From positions 248,001 through 312,000 of the forward strand of contig JAHBTS010000003.1 in the NCBI GenBank assembly GCA_019638515.1: a stretch of 64,000 nt of DNA, read 5' to 3'. Made by a program: the position numbers and the translations under genes. Numbering within the stretch: position 1 is the first letter of the stretch; each line of letters opens with the position of its first letter. The stretch comes from Chitinophagales bacterium. Its GTDB lineage: Bacteria > Bacteroidota > Bacteroidia > Chitinophagales > LD1. The notes under the pieces were generated by a model. That model did not search any database. It saw only the letters and a list, made by a program, of their open reading frames with translations, and was not told the DNA's origin. Positions 44,714 to 53,694 of this stretch are shown in pieces.

Positions 44714-45856
44714 ATGCAGATAATTGACAATAAAGCAAGACAGCGCTTTAAGCGAAACAAAAGCGCTATGGCAGGTTTGGCAATTGTGGCAATTGCCACT
44801 TTCTTAGCTGTGTTTTGCTATGTGCTGGCACCCGATAATTCGCCATCTGCCAACGAGCAGATTTTAGAATTAGAAACCCACCGCCCGGGCTTCTCTATTT
44901 CGTTTTTAAAAGTACCCAAGCTCAATAAAAAACCTACCGGAATTATAGATGGCTTCATAAACGGTTTTGAAAAAAACTACCGCCTTGTTCCTATACTTAA
45001 ATACGAGTTTAAAAACGATTCCATACTTGCCGATATATATAAAGGCAAGCATTTCCCTATTGAAAAAACCACCTTTGCCGTAGCAGATTTAATGGGCATT
45101 TCTGCCAATTCGCTTCAAATGAATGAAGTAATGCGCAAAAAATTTGAAGACGATGTAATCGTGAAAAAGAAATTCCTTTTAGGCACCGATAAATTTGGAC
45201 GCGATATTATTTCGCGCTTACTCATTGGCACTAGAATTTCTATTTCGGTAGGTTTAATTGCCGTGGCTATTTCGTTGCTAGTGGGTGTGGTTTTAGGCGC
45301 TGCCGCAGGTTTCTTCCGCGGAGCAGTAGATAATGCTATTATGTGGGTAATAAATGTATTTTGGAGTATCCCCACTCTACTTTTGGCAATGGGCTTATAC
45401 ATTAGTGCAGGCAGTTTAATAGAAAACAAACTGGTAATGATTTTTATTGCCGTGGGCTTAACCATGTGGGTAGAAGTTGCGCGTATTGTACGTGGCCAAT
45501 TTATGGTAGTGCGCGAAATGGAATTTGTAAGCGCAGCCAAAGCTTTGGGCTTTAGCAATGTGCGAACTATTTTCCTTCATATTTTACCCAATGTAACTGC
45601 TCCGGTAATAGTAGTAGCCTGCGCCAATTTTGCCAATGCAATTTTGGTAGAAAGCGGTTTGAGTTATATTGGTTTGGGCATTCAACCTCCCGCCCCTAGT
45701 TGGGGAAGTATGCTCAACGAATACAAGGATTTCATTGATTCTTCTCAGGCATACCTAGCCCTTTTTCCAGGCTTTGCCATTATGCTGCTCGTGCTTGCAT
45801 TTAATTTGGTGGGCAATGGCCTACGCGATGCGCTGGATGTAAAAGGAAAAGCCTAA
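44714..45856 (+). CDS. ABC transporter permease, OppC/DppC-like, with enlarged first periplasmic loop
   Basis: A 380-residue inner-membrane permease of the oligopeptide/nickel ABC importer family. The binding-protein-dependent domain has FLLGTDKFGRDIISRLLIG at its start, six helices in all, and the EAA-like motif in EFVSAAKALGFSNVRTIFLHILPN. Between the first helix and the LGTDKFGRD motif there are about 120 residues, clearly more than in E. coli OppC, and this insert carries LPKL-type and charged segments of unknown fold. The usual partners (OppB, ATPases, binding protein) are not nearby. Last gene of the ftsX operon. Confidence 0.87.
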   Translation: MQIIDNKARQRFKRNKSAMAGLAIVAIATFLAVFCYVLAPDNSPSANEQILELETHRPGFSISFLKVPKLNKKPTGIIDGFINGFEKNYRLVPILKYEFKNDSILADIYKGKHFPIEKTTFAVADLMGISANSLQMNEVMRKKFEDDVIVKKKFLLGTDKFGRDIISRLLIGTRISISVGLIAVAISLLVGVVLGAAAGFFRGAVDNAIMWVINVFWSIPTLLLAMGLYISAGSLIENKLVMIFIAVGLTMWVEVARIVRGQFMVVREMEFVSAAKALGFSNVRTIFLHILPNVTAPVIVVACANFANAILVESGLSYIGLGIQPPAPSWGSMLNEYKDFIDSSQAYLALFPGFAIMLLVLAFNLVGNGLRDALDVKGKA

Positions 45857-45873
45857 AACATTCAACAATACTC

Positions 45874-47139
45874 TTACAATGCCGTTTGTAGAAAAGTTTC
45901 AGCCTCAATTTGGTTGCGCAAAATATCGTCTATGGTTTCGCGCTTGCGCACCAAAAAGTGCTTGCCTTCGTGTACCATTACTTCTGCCGGACGAAATCTC
46001 GAATTGTAGTTAGAAGCCATAGTAATGCCATAAGCTCCGGCATTGCTAAAAGCCAAAATATCGCCTTCGTGTACTTCGCTCAACTTTCTATCCCAACCAA
46101 AAGTATCTGTTTCGCAAATATAGCCCACCACAGTGTATATGCGCTCTTTACCCTGCGGATTGCTTACATTGGTAATGTGGTGATACGAATTGTAAAACAT
46201 TGGCCTAATTAAATGGTTTAAGCCCGAATCTACTCCCACAAACATGGCTGCCGTAGTTTGTTTCAACACATTCACTTTCACTAAAAACGTACCACTTTGG
46301 CTTACCAAAAATTTTCCGGGTTCAAAACTCAACTGTAATTCTCTTCCGTACTCTTTGCAGAATGCCATAAAGCGTTGCGATAGTTTTTCACCCAGTTCTT
46401 GTATGTCGGTATAGTAATCATCGGCTTTGTATGGCACTTTAAAACCACTTCCAAAATCTATAAACTCCAAGTCCTTAAAGAACTGCGTTTGCTCAAACAA
46501 AATATCGGCTCCGCGCAAAAACACATCTACATCCACAATATCGCTTCCGGTGTGCATGTGTAAGCCATTTACATGCATGTGTAAACTATTTACAATTCGC
46601 TCCACATGGCGCATTTGATAAATAGAAATACCAAATTTAGAATCTATATGCCCTGTTGAAATATTGATGTTGCCACCTGCCATTACATGCGGATTTATGC
46701 GGATACACACAGGAACACTGCTGCCGTATTTAGTTCCAAACTGTTCCAGAATAGAAATGTTATCAATATTTATCTGCACGCCCTCTTTTACTGCCAAATC
46801 AATTTCTTCCATAGAAACACAGTTGGGAGTGTAAATAATATCCTCCGGTGCAAATCCGGCCTTTAAACCCACCCATACTTCTTGAATGCTTACCGTATCT
46901 AAACCTGCGCCCAACGATTTAAAATATCGCAGCACATTTATATTGTTGAGCGCCTTGCAGGCGAACTTTATTTTAAGCCTCTGCGAAGCTGCCAGCGAAC
47001 CAAAAGCATGTTGCAATGTTTCGTACTGTCGCTTCATAATAGCAGTGTCGTACACATACAAAGGAGTGTCGTAAGTTTTGCAAAGCGTTTCTATTGCAAT
47101 GCCGCCAATTTCGTATTGGTTGTTGTTTAATTGAATCAT
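45874..47139 (-). CDS. lysA: Diaminopimelate decarboxylase
   Basis: A 421-residue PLP enzyme that decarboxylates meso-diaminopimelate to L-lysine, the last step of lysine synthesis. The PLP lysine lies in KFACKALNNINVLRYF; further sites are GLHMHTGSDI, SFEPGKFLV and the active cysteine in GYICETDTFGWDR, with SNAGAYGITMASNYN near the end. Length is normal. Convergent with the OppC-like gene, 17 bases apart, and with its own upstream region of about 125 bases before the divergent acetyltransferase gene. Confidence 0.94.
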   Translation of the reverse strand: MIQLNNNQYEIGGIAIETLCKTYDTPLYVYDTAIMKRQYETLQHAFGSLAASQRLKIKFACKALNNINVLRYFKSLGAGLDTVSIQEVWVGLKAGFAPEDIIYTPNCVSMEEIDLAVKEGVQINIDNISILEQFGTKYGSSVPVCIRINPHVMAGGNINISTGHIDSKFGISIYQMRHVERIVNSLHMHVNGLHMHTGSDIVDVDVFLRGADILFEQTQFFKDLEFIDFGSGFKVPYKADDYYTDIQELGEKLSQRFMAFCKEYGRELQLSFEPGKFLVSQSGTFLVKVNVLKQTTAAMFVGVDSGLNHLIRPMFYNSYHHITNVSNPQGKERIYTVVGYICETDTFGWDRKLSEVHEGDILAFSNAGAYGITMASNYNSRFRPAEVMVHEGKHFLVRKRETIDDILRNQIEAETFLQTAL

Positions 47140-47265
47140 AAACTTTCTTGAAACAGCCTGCGAAGAAAAAGAAGTTCGCCTAAAAGGGCATATTTTTTTT
47201 AAAGGCGCAGTAGTGCTAAACCAGTTATCCTAAAAACTTTCTGCTTTATTTGTAGCAGCGATAAG

Positions 47266-47910
47266 ATGAAAATTTTTCGATACGGAATAGTTTTAGAGCG
47301 CTTAAAACAAGAGCATTGCGAAATGATTCGCTCATGGCGCAACGACCCCAAAATTTCGCGCAATATGTTTCACCGCGGCATTATCACAGAAAGTATGCAG
47401 GCGGAATGGTTTCATAGTATAAACGATCACGAAAACTTTTTTTTCCTTATTCATTATCATGGCAAGCAGGTAGGGCTTATCAATATGTCATCTATAGACT
47501 GGAGCGAACACACCGCCTTTAGCGGCTTGTTTATTTACAGCGATGCCTATCTTGGAACCGATGTGCCGGTGCGGGCTTCGCTTGCTATGCTCGATATTTT
47601 TTTCTTACTCGGAGGCATTAAAAAAGTATTTGCAAAAGTACGCGGCAATAATAAAGTAGCGCACCGCTACAATACCCAACTCGGCTTCTTAAAGAAACGA
47701 AAAATTGAATTGGGGCAAGGGTTTGAATATGAACTGGAGCGCACCGATTATTTTCTTTCGGCAGATAAACTCCGCAGGCTTGCAGCCAAAGGAAACGCCA
47801 AAACAGTTATTGAGTTTGAAGATACACCACTCGATACTGAATTAAAAAATCTGCTCCTTAGAAACGTGCCTCAACTTTCTACAGAAATGTTGCAATTAGA
47901 GATAGCATGA
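47266..47910 (+). CDS. GNAT-family N-acetyltransferase (PseH-like)
   Basis: A 214-residue protein with a GNAT fold in the first 160 residues: MIRSWRNDPKISRNMF, a central GLINMSSIDW strand, and KVFAKVRGNNKVAHRYNTQLGFLKK near the acetyl-CoA site. This pattern resembles PseH and related sugar-amine acetyltransferases. The C-terminal 50 residues (about 165-214) form an extra helical tail. The galK start overlaps its stop by four bases (ATGA), so the two are translationally coupled. Substrate unknown; a sugar nucleotide would fit the context but is inferred. Confidence 0.8.
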   Translation: MKIFRYGIVLERLKQEHCEMIRSWRNDPKISRNMFHRGIITESMQAEWFHSINDHENFFFLIHYHGKQVGLINMSSIDWSEHTAFSGLFIYSDAYLGTDVPVRASLAMLDIFFLLGGIKKVFAKVRGNNKVAHRYNTQLGFLKKRKIELGQGFEYELERTDYFLSADKLRRLAAKGNAKTVIEFEDTPLDTELKNLLLRNVPQLSTEMLQLEIA

Positions 47911-49007
47911 CACTATATTTTGCACCCGGAAGAATAAACTTAATTGGAGAACACATAGATTACAATGGCGGCTGGGTGCTGCCGGCAGCTATTTCGCTTG
48001 GCATTACTGCACAAGTATCTAAAAGCAACGATGGAAATTTCCACTTTTCATCAGCCACACACAAGCAAACAATTTCGTTTGCTCCGGCACAGCAATTCTC
48101 TTTCAACCAAGAAAATGCATGGCTCAATTACCCGTTGGGAGTTTATCAATTCTTGCAAGAAAAACAGTTTACGCTTTCGCCATTGCACATTCATTACACA
48201 AGCACCTTGCCCGAAGCAAGCGGCCTTTCGTCATCGGCCTGTATTGAAGTGCTTACTATGTTTTTGCTTTTGCAAGAAAACGGCTACACCGTATCAACCC
48301 AAGAAATAGCACTTTGGTGCCAAGCCGTAGAAAATAAATTTATAGGTGTAAATTGTGGCATTATGGATCAATTTTGCATTGCCAATGCACCTGCAAAAAG
48401 CGCCATGCTGCTCAATTGCGCCACCTTAGAATTTAAGCAGGTTCCCATAAACCTCCACACCCAAAAAGTAGTATTGCTCAACACCAAAAAGCCGCGCAAC
48501 CTTATTCATTCAAAATACAACGAACGCAGGGCAGAATGCGAGCAGGCTCTTTCTTTCATCAATCAACATAAAAAAACGCCCATCAACTTTTTATGCGAAT
48601 GCAAACCGAGCGACCTTGCATATATTCCACAACCAATCCTTAAAAAACGTGCCGCACATGCAATAGAAGAACACCTGCGCACACAGCAAGCAGCAGCAGC
48701 ATTGGCACAAAACGATATTGGTAAAGTAGAAGCACTCATAAACCAATCACACCAATCGCTAAAAGACAACTATGAAGTAAGCGGCAACGAGTTAGATACC
48801 ATAGTGCAAATTGCCTGTACGCATTACGGCTGCAATGCTGCCCGCATGACGGGAGCCGGATTTGGCGGCTGCGCCATTGCTTTGGTTGAAGGTGCACACA
48901 CACCTCATTTTAAAACTTTTGTTGAAGAACAATATTTTACCGCCACAGGTTTGCAAGGCGAAGTGTACATTTGCGATATTGGCGAAGGCGTAAAAAAGAT
49001 AAGCTAA
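47907..49007 (+). CDS. galK: Galactokinase
   Basis: A 366-residue GHMP kinase that phosphorylates galactose at C1. The three family motifs are intact: APGRINLIGEHIDYNGG at the N-terminus, LPEASGLSSSACIEV (phosphate loop) and MTGAGFGGCAIAL at the C-terminus; the catalytic base Asp lies in NCGIMDQFCIA. Other Leloir genes (galT, galE) are not adjacent. It is coupled to the acetyltransferase upstream, and the hydroxylase gene begins six bases after its stop. Confidence 0.94.
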   Translation: MTLYFAPGRINLIGEHIDYNGGWVLPAAISLGITAQVSKSNDGNFHFSSATHKQTISFAPAQQFSFNQENAWLNYPLGVYQFLQEKQFTLSPLHIHYTSTLPEASGLSSSACIEVLTMFLLLQENGYTVSTQEIALWCQAVENKFIGVNCGIMDQFCIANAPAKSAMLLNCATLEFKQVPINLHTQKVVLLNTKKPRNLIHSKYNERRAECEQALSFINQHKKTPINFLCECKPSDLAYIPQPILKKRAAHAIEEHLRTQQAAAALAQNDIGKVEALINQSHQSLKDNYEVSGNELDTIVQIACTHYGCNAARMTGAGFGGCAIALVEGAHTPHFKTFVEEQYFTATGLQGEVYICDIGEGVKKIS

Positions 49008-49012
49008 AAAAC

Positions 49013-49594
49013 ATGTTAGGACTTAAACTTCCCACCGACCCGCGTTGGGTAAACTTGGCAGAAAAAAGCATTGAAGATATTCTTACCGACCACGCATATT
49101 GCGAACAAAAAGCAGCTTCTACCTCTATTTCCATCATTCAAATTTTCCCGGATTACGAAGAGCTGGTAGAAGCGCTAGTGCCTATTGTAAGCGAAGAGTG
49201 GGGGCATTTTAAATTAGTGCTCGATCAACTTAAAAAACGCGGCCTAAAATTAGGCAGGCAGCGCAAAGACGACTATGTAAATGCCCTGCAAAAATTTATG
49301 ATAAAAGGCGGCAGCAGGCAAACAGCGCTAATTGAAAAATTGCTCTTTGCCGCACTAATTGAAGCACGCAGTTGCGAACGCTTTAAACTGCTGAGCCAAA
49401 AAATAAACGATGCAGAGCTGCGCACTTTCTATAAAAATTTAATGGTAAGCGAAGCCGGGCATTACAAACTCTTTTTAGATATGGCTTATCAATTCGGAAA
49501 CAAAGAGCAAGTGCTCCATCGCTGGCAAGAATGGCTAACGCACGAAGCCGACATAATGCAACAGCTAAGCCTGCGTGGCGATAGAATGCACTAA
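49013..49594 (+). CDS. miaE: tRNA-(ms2io6A37) hydroxylase-like diiron protein (MiaE family)
   Basis: A 193-residue four-helix ferritin-like protein. The diiron ligands are visible as paired motifs: the first Glu in DHAYCEQKAA, then SEEWGHFKLVL, a second pair in LIEARSCERFKLL and SEAGHYKLFLDMA. MiaE hydroxylates the isopentenyl group of the modified adenosine 37 of tRNAs, using oxygen. The ATG at 49013 (MLGLKLPTDPRW) is chosen because the longer frame overlaps galK and begins with an arginine- and lysine-rich stretch that is not typical. Six bases after galK, same strand. Confidence 0.88.
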   Translation: MLGLKLPTDPRWVNLAEKSIEDILTDHAYCEQKAASTSISIIQIFPDYEELVEALVPIVSEEWGHFKLVLDQLKKRGLKLGRQRKDDYVNALQKFMIKGGSRQTALIEKLLFAALIEARSCERFKLLSQKINDAELRTFYKNLMVSEAGHYKLFLDMAYQFGNKEQVLHRWQEWLTHEADIMQQLSLRGDRMH

Positions 49595-49690
49595 TCTGAC
49601 TGTTTTTCTGCTATTGTTCACGTACCCTGTGTGTTTCTTTTAAAAAGCTGCTTACATACGGTTTTGTACCTTAGCAGCGCACAAAATTCC

Positions 49691-50950
49691 ATGTCAAGGA
49701 AAAACGATTCGCTTACCGGAAATTTCGATTGGCTCACAGTATTGCTGTATGTAATTCTAGTACTCATCGGTTGGGCAACCATTTACAGTGCCGTTTACAG
49801 CGAAGAGCACAGCAATATCTTCGATGCCACCCGCAATAGCGGCAAGCAATTTCAATGGATGATAGTTTGCTCCATTGTGGCTTCGCTCCTACTCATTATT
49901 GATGGTAAGTTCTTTTCAACCTTTGCTTATGTTATTTACATTGTGGTGCTGCTGGTCTGCGTTGGCGTTATTTTCTTTGGAGTAGAAGTAAAAGGGCAGC
50001 AAAACTGGATTCGCTTTGGTGGTTTTCAAATGCAGCCATCGGAATTGGTAAAATTTGCTACCGCATTGGCGGTTGCCAAATACCTTTCGGGGCTTACGGT
50101 AGATATTCGCAAATGGAAAGATAAGATAATAGCACTGGCACTCATTGTTATTCCTATGCTTACCATTGCCATTCAGGGCGATGCCGGATCTGCCATTGTG
50201 TTTACTGCATTTATACTTGCCTTATTTCGAGAAGGATTAGAATCGTACTTTCTTATTATTGGCGGCACCATAGGCATACTCTCGCTATTGGCATTGGTGG
50301 TAGATAAATTTTTACTGGTAGGCATATTGCTGGCGTTAGCATTGCTCTTTATATGGATTAACTGGCGTATGCGGAGATACATACTGTATGTATTGGCATT
50401 TTGGATGCTGGCAAGCGGCTATATTTTTTCGGTAGATTATGGCTTTAGCAAACTAAAAGGCCACCAAAAAGACCGTATAAACGTATTGCTCGGAAAAGAA
50501 AACGATCCTGCAAAAGATTGGAACGTTCGCCAATCTATTATTGCCGTTGGCTCCGGGCGCGTTTTAGGAAAAGGCTATTTAAACGGCACTCAAACTAAAC
50601 TCAACTTTGTACCGGAACAAAGCACCGATTTTATTTTTTCTTCTATTGGAGAAGAATTTGGCTTTGCCGGCAGTATGGTACTTATTGCACTTTTTCTTAC
50701 ACTGCTGTATCGCTTAGTGTATTTGGCAGAGCGACAGCGCAGTAGGTTTAGCCGCGTATATGGCTACTGTGTGGTAAGCGTACTGTTCTTTCATTTAGTA
50801 ATCAATATCGGCATGGCAATTGGTATTGCGCCCGTAATTGGCATTCCGCTGCCGTTCATAAGCTATGGCGGCTCTTCTTTGCTTTCGTTCACCATTTTGC
50901 TGTTTATATTTATTCGGTTAGATGCACAACGATTAGAAGTACTTCGCTAA
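49691..50950 (+). CDS. rodA: Rod shape-determining protein RodA (SEDS glycosyltransferase)
   Basis: A 419-residue inner-membrane SEDS protein with about ten helices, a peptidoglycan glycan-strand polymerase of the elongation machinery. Motifs: GGFQMQPSELVKFA, GDAGSAIVF, FVPEQSTDFIFSSIGEEFGF and the C-terminal GIPLPFISYGGSSLL. Region after KGHQKDRINVLL is as in RodA. The start is set at ATG 49691, just downstream of a TACCTTAG promoter-like box at 49667. mreC, mreD and pbp2, often its neighbours, are not in the window. Confidence 0.92.
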   Translation: MSRKNDSLTGNFDWLTVLLYVILVLIGWATIYSAVYSEEHSNIFDATRNSGKQFQWMIVCSIVASLLLIIDGKFFSTFAYVIYIVVLLVCVGVIFFGVEVKGQQNWIRFGGFQMQPSELVKFATALAVAKYLSGLTVDIRKWKDKIIALALIVIPMLTIAIQGDAGSAIVFTAFILALFREGLESYFLIIGGTIGILSLLALVVDKFLLVGILLALALLFIWINWRMRRYILYVLAFWMLASGYIFSVDYGFSKLKGHQKDRINVLLGKENDPAKDWNVRQSIIAVGSGRVLGKGYLNGTQTKLNFVPEQSTDFIFSSIGEEFGFAGSMVLIALFLTLLYRLVYLAERQRSRFSRVYGYCVVSVLFFHLVINIGMAIGIAPVIGIPLPFISYGGSSLLSFTILLFIFIRLDAQRLEVLR

Positions 50951-50996
50951 ATATTTTTTCACCGCTGTTTTATCATCACTTTTACATCGCACAAAT

Positions 50997-51923
50997 ATGG
51001 AAGGAGTAGTAACCAAAAGCACCGGAAGCTGGTACGAAATTACACTTAGCGATGGCAAAAATGTTACGGCAAGGCTCAAAGGAATTTTGCGCTTAGACGA
51101 AACCGACACTACCAATCCGGTTGCCGTTGGCGATAAAGTAATGGTAGAAAAACTAGACCAAGATTTTGTGATTGCACAAGTGCTGCCGCGCCACAATTAT
51201 ATTGTGCGGCAATCGCCCAAACACGAAAAAGCAAGGCAAATTATTGCCTCCAATATTTCGCAGGCAATACTCATTGCTACCGTTGTTTCGCCCCGCACCA
51301 GCACAGGATTTATAGATCGCTTTTTACTTACCGCAGAGGCTTACCATATTCCCATAGTTCTTGTTTTTAATAAATGCGATAACCTTTCTAAAAAAGAACA
51401 AACACGCTTAACTGAAATGGACAACATGTATCGCTCCATTGGCTACTCTGTGTTGCACACCTCTGTGGTAACCAAACTCCACATAGACCATTTTGCCAAT
51501 CTATTGAAAGGAAAAACAAGCCTCCTCTCCGGCCACTCCGGAGTGGGAAAATCTTCCCTGCTCAACTGTATTCAACCAACGCTGCATTTAAAAACACAAG
51601 CCGTTTCTTCCTTCAGCGGAAAAGGAATGCACACCACTACTTTTGCCGAAATGCATTTCCTAGATATTGGCGGCAGTGTAATAGACACACCCGGCATACG
51701 CGAGTTTGGCGTAAGCGGCTTTAAACCCGAAGAAGTAAGCCATTACTTTATTGAAATGCTTCCCTATTTACCACATTGTAAATTCCACAATTGCCTGCAC
51801 GAAAACGAACCCGGTTGTGCCGTAAAACACGCAGTAATAGAAGGAAAAATAAACCAAGACCGCTTTGGTTCCTACTTAGTGCTGTTAGAAGAAGTAAAGC
51901 AAGCACGCAAGCATTGGGAATAA
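50997..51923 (+). CDS. rsgA: Ribosome small-subunit-dependent GTPase A
   Basis: A 308-residue circularly permuted GTPase that helps late maturation of the 30S ribosome. An OB-fold (1-75) is followed by the G4 motif NKCD, then the P-loop [12 protein letters not shown], the G3 motif DTPGIREFG and a C-terminal zinc knuckle (HCKFHNC ... GCAVKHAV). The permuted order G4-G1-G3 is diagnostic. It lies 46 bases after rodA. Confidence 0.96.
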   Translation: MEGVVTKSTGSWYEITLSDGKNVTARLKGILRLDETDTTNPVAVGDKVMVEKLDQDFVIAQVLPRHNYIVRQSPKHEKARQIIASNISQAILIATVVSPRTSTGFIDRFLLTAEAYHIPIVLVFNKCDNLSKKEQTRLTEMDNMYRSIGYSVLHTSVVTKLHIDHFANLLKGKTSLLSGHSGVGKSSLLNCIQPTLHLKTQAVSSFSGKGMHTTTFAEMHFLDIGGSVIDTPGIREFGVSGFKPEEVSHYFIEMLPYLPHCKFHNCLHENEPGCAVKHAVIEGKINQDRFGSYLVLLEEVKQARKHWE

Positions 51924-51967
51924 ATTACGCCTGCTTTCCGTTCCTATCATTTTCCTACCTTCGCACC

Positions 51968-53626
51968 ATGAGTTCCACAGAAAACAAAATACATATTCCA
52001 CTTCCGCCAACAGGAAACCAATTAACCTGCAAAGGCTGGGTTCAGGAAGCAGCTTACCGCATGTTGCTCAATAATTTGCATCCGGAAGTAGCCGAAAAAC
52101 CCGAAGAATTAGTAGTGTATGGCGGCATTGGCAAAGCTGCCCGCAACCATGAAGCACTTCAAAAAATTCTTTTTTGCTTAAAAAATTTAGAAGAAAACGA
52201 AACGCTCATGATCCAAAGCGGAAAGCCTATGGGCATTCTGCGCTCGCATAAAGATGCACCGCGCGTGCTTATTGCCAATTCCAATTTGGTTGGCAAGTGG
52301 GCTACCTGGGAACACTTCCGCGAATTAGAAGCCAAAGGCTTAATCATGTATGGGCAAATGACTGCCGGAAGTTGGATTTACATTGGCACACAAGGCATCG
52401 TACAAGGCACTTACGAAACTTACCTTTCGCTTGCTTCAAAACATTTTAAAGGTTCTTTAAAAGGAACACTAAATGTTACCGCAGGTTTAGGCGGCATGGG
52501 CGGTGCACAACCGCTTGCCATAACCATGAACGAAGGTGTGGCGCTCATTGCCGAAATGGAAGAGTGGAGAATAAAAAAACGTATAGAAACACGATATTTA
52601 GACGAATGGTATGCCCAAATTGACGAAGCAATAGATAGAGCTTTAGATGCTAAAGCCAATGGCGAAGCCGTTTCTATTGGTGTACTTTGCAATATTGTAG
52701 ATTTATTGAAACGACTTATCGAAAGAAATATTACACCCGAAACACTCACCGACCAAACTTCGGCACACGATGAGTTAATTGGCTACTTTCCCCAAAAATT
52801 AAGTGTAGAAGAAGCAAAAGCTTTAAGAGAAAGTAACCCCGAAACATATCGTAAGCTTTCGCTGGATACCATGGCGCATCATGTTCGGTTAATGCTTGAA
52901 TTGCAAAAGCAAGGAGCAATTACATTCGATTATGGGAACAACCTGCGCGGGCAAGCAAAAGATAAAAGGGGCGTTCAAAATGCTTTTGATTTTCCCGGAT
53001 TTGTGCCGGCTTATATTCGTCCGCTTTTTTGCGAAGGCAAAGGTCCTTTTCGCTTTGTAGCATTAAGTGGCGACCCAAACGATATTCATGTTTGCGATGA
53101 AAAACTAAAAGAACTTTTTCCTGAAAATAAAGGATTGCTGCGTTGGTTAAAATTAGCAAAAGAAAAGGTGGCATTTCAGGGTTTGCCTGCGCGTATTTGC
53201 TGGTTAGGAATGGGCGATAGAGAAAAAGCAGGATTGGCTTTTAATCAATTAGTGAAAGAAGGAAAAGTATCGGCACCCATAGTAATTGGTCGCGACCATT
53301 TAGATACAGGCAGCGTGGCTTCGCCCAACCGCGAAACCGAAGCCATGAAAGACGGCAGCGATGCCATTGCCGATTGGCCAATTTTAAATGCGTTAATCAA
53401 TACTGCCGGAGGTGCCAGCTGGGTTAGTTTTCATCACGGTGGCGGAGTAGGAATGGGTTATTCGCTACATGCAGGAATGGTGATTGTGGCAGATGGCAGC
53501 GATGGTGCCGCAATTCGGCTTTCGCGCGTGCTGCACAACGATCCCGCAATGGGCGTTATCCGCCATGCCGATGCCGGTTACGAACTGGCACAAGATGTAG
53601 CCAACCATTTTGGATTAAACATATAA
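51968..53626 (+). CDS. hutU: Urocanate hydratase
   Basis: A 552-residue NAD-dependent enzyme of histidine breakdown that turns urocanate into imidazolonepropionate. Motifs include [12 protein letters not shown], the NAD-site [12 protein letters not shown], and [12 protein letters not shown] near the C-terminus. The frame extends upstream to 51791 over the end of rsgA, but the ATG at 51968 gives the normal N-terminus and lies four bases after a TACCTTCG box. hutH, hutI and hutG are absent nearby, so the pathway genes are scattered or incomplete here. Confidence 0.95.
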   Translation: MSSTENKIHIPLPPTGNQLTCKGWVQEAAYRMLLNNLHPEVAEKPEELVVYGGIGKAARNHEALQKILFCLKNLEENETLMIQSGKPMGILRSHKDAPRVLIANSNLVGKWATWEHFRELEAKGLIMYGQMTAGSWIYIGTQGIVQGTYETYLSLASKHFKGSLKGTLNVTAGLGGMGGAQPLAITMNEGVALIAEMEEWRIKKRIETRYLDEWYAQIDEAIDRALDAKANGEAVSIGVLCNIVDLLKRLIERNITPETLTDQTSAHDELIGYFPQKLSVEEAKALRESNPETYRKLSLDTMAHHVRLMLELQKQGAITFDYGNNLRGQAKDKRGVQNAFDFPGFVPAYIRPLFCEGKGPFRFVALSGDPNDIHVCDEKLKELFPENKGLLRWLKLAKEKVAFQGLPARICWLGMGDREKAGLAFNQLVKEGKVSAPIVIGRDHLDTGSVASPNRETEAMKDGSDAIADWPILNALINTAGGASWVSFHHGGGVGMGYSLHAGMVIVADGSDGAAIRLSRVLHNDPAMGVIRHADAGYELAQDVANHFGLNI

Positions 53627-53657
53627 ACGCCATAACATCTTTTTGGCATTCTGATTC

Positions 53658-53687
53658 TTGAAAGCCAATGCAAACCGCTTATCTTCG
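53658..53687 (+). promoter_or_regulatory. Promoter of asnS
   Basis: TTG at 53658-53660, a 19-base spacer and TATCTTCG at 53680-53687. The ATG at 53695 is only seven bases on, so the mRNA would be nearly leaderless. It rules against the upstream ATG at 53668 as the real start. Confidence 0.6.
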
Positions 53688-53694
53688 CGCCCTT

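Noticed and set aside
51791-51967. Upstream extension of hutU over the end of rsgA
   Set aside because: The extra residues are a basic, unlikely sequence from another frame of rsgA; the ATG at 51968 fits the family.
53668-53694. Upstream ATG for asnS at 53668
   Set aside because: It lies before the -7 box TATCTTCG at 53680, so it would not be transcribed from that promoter.
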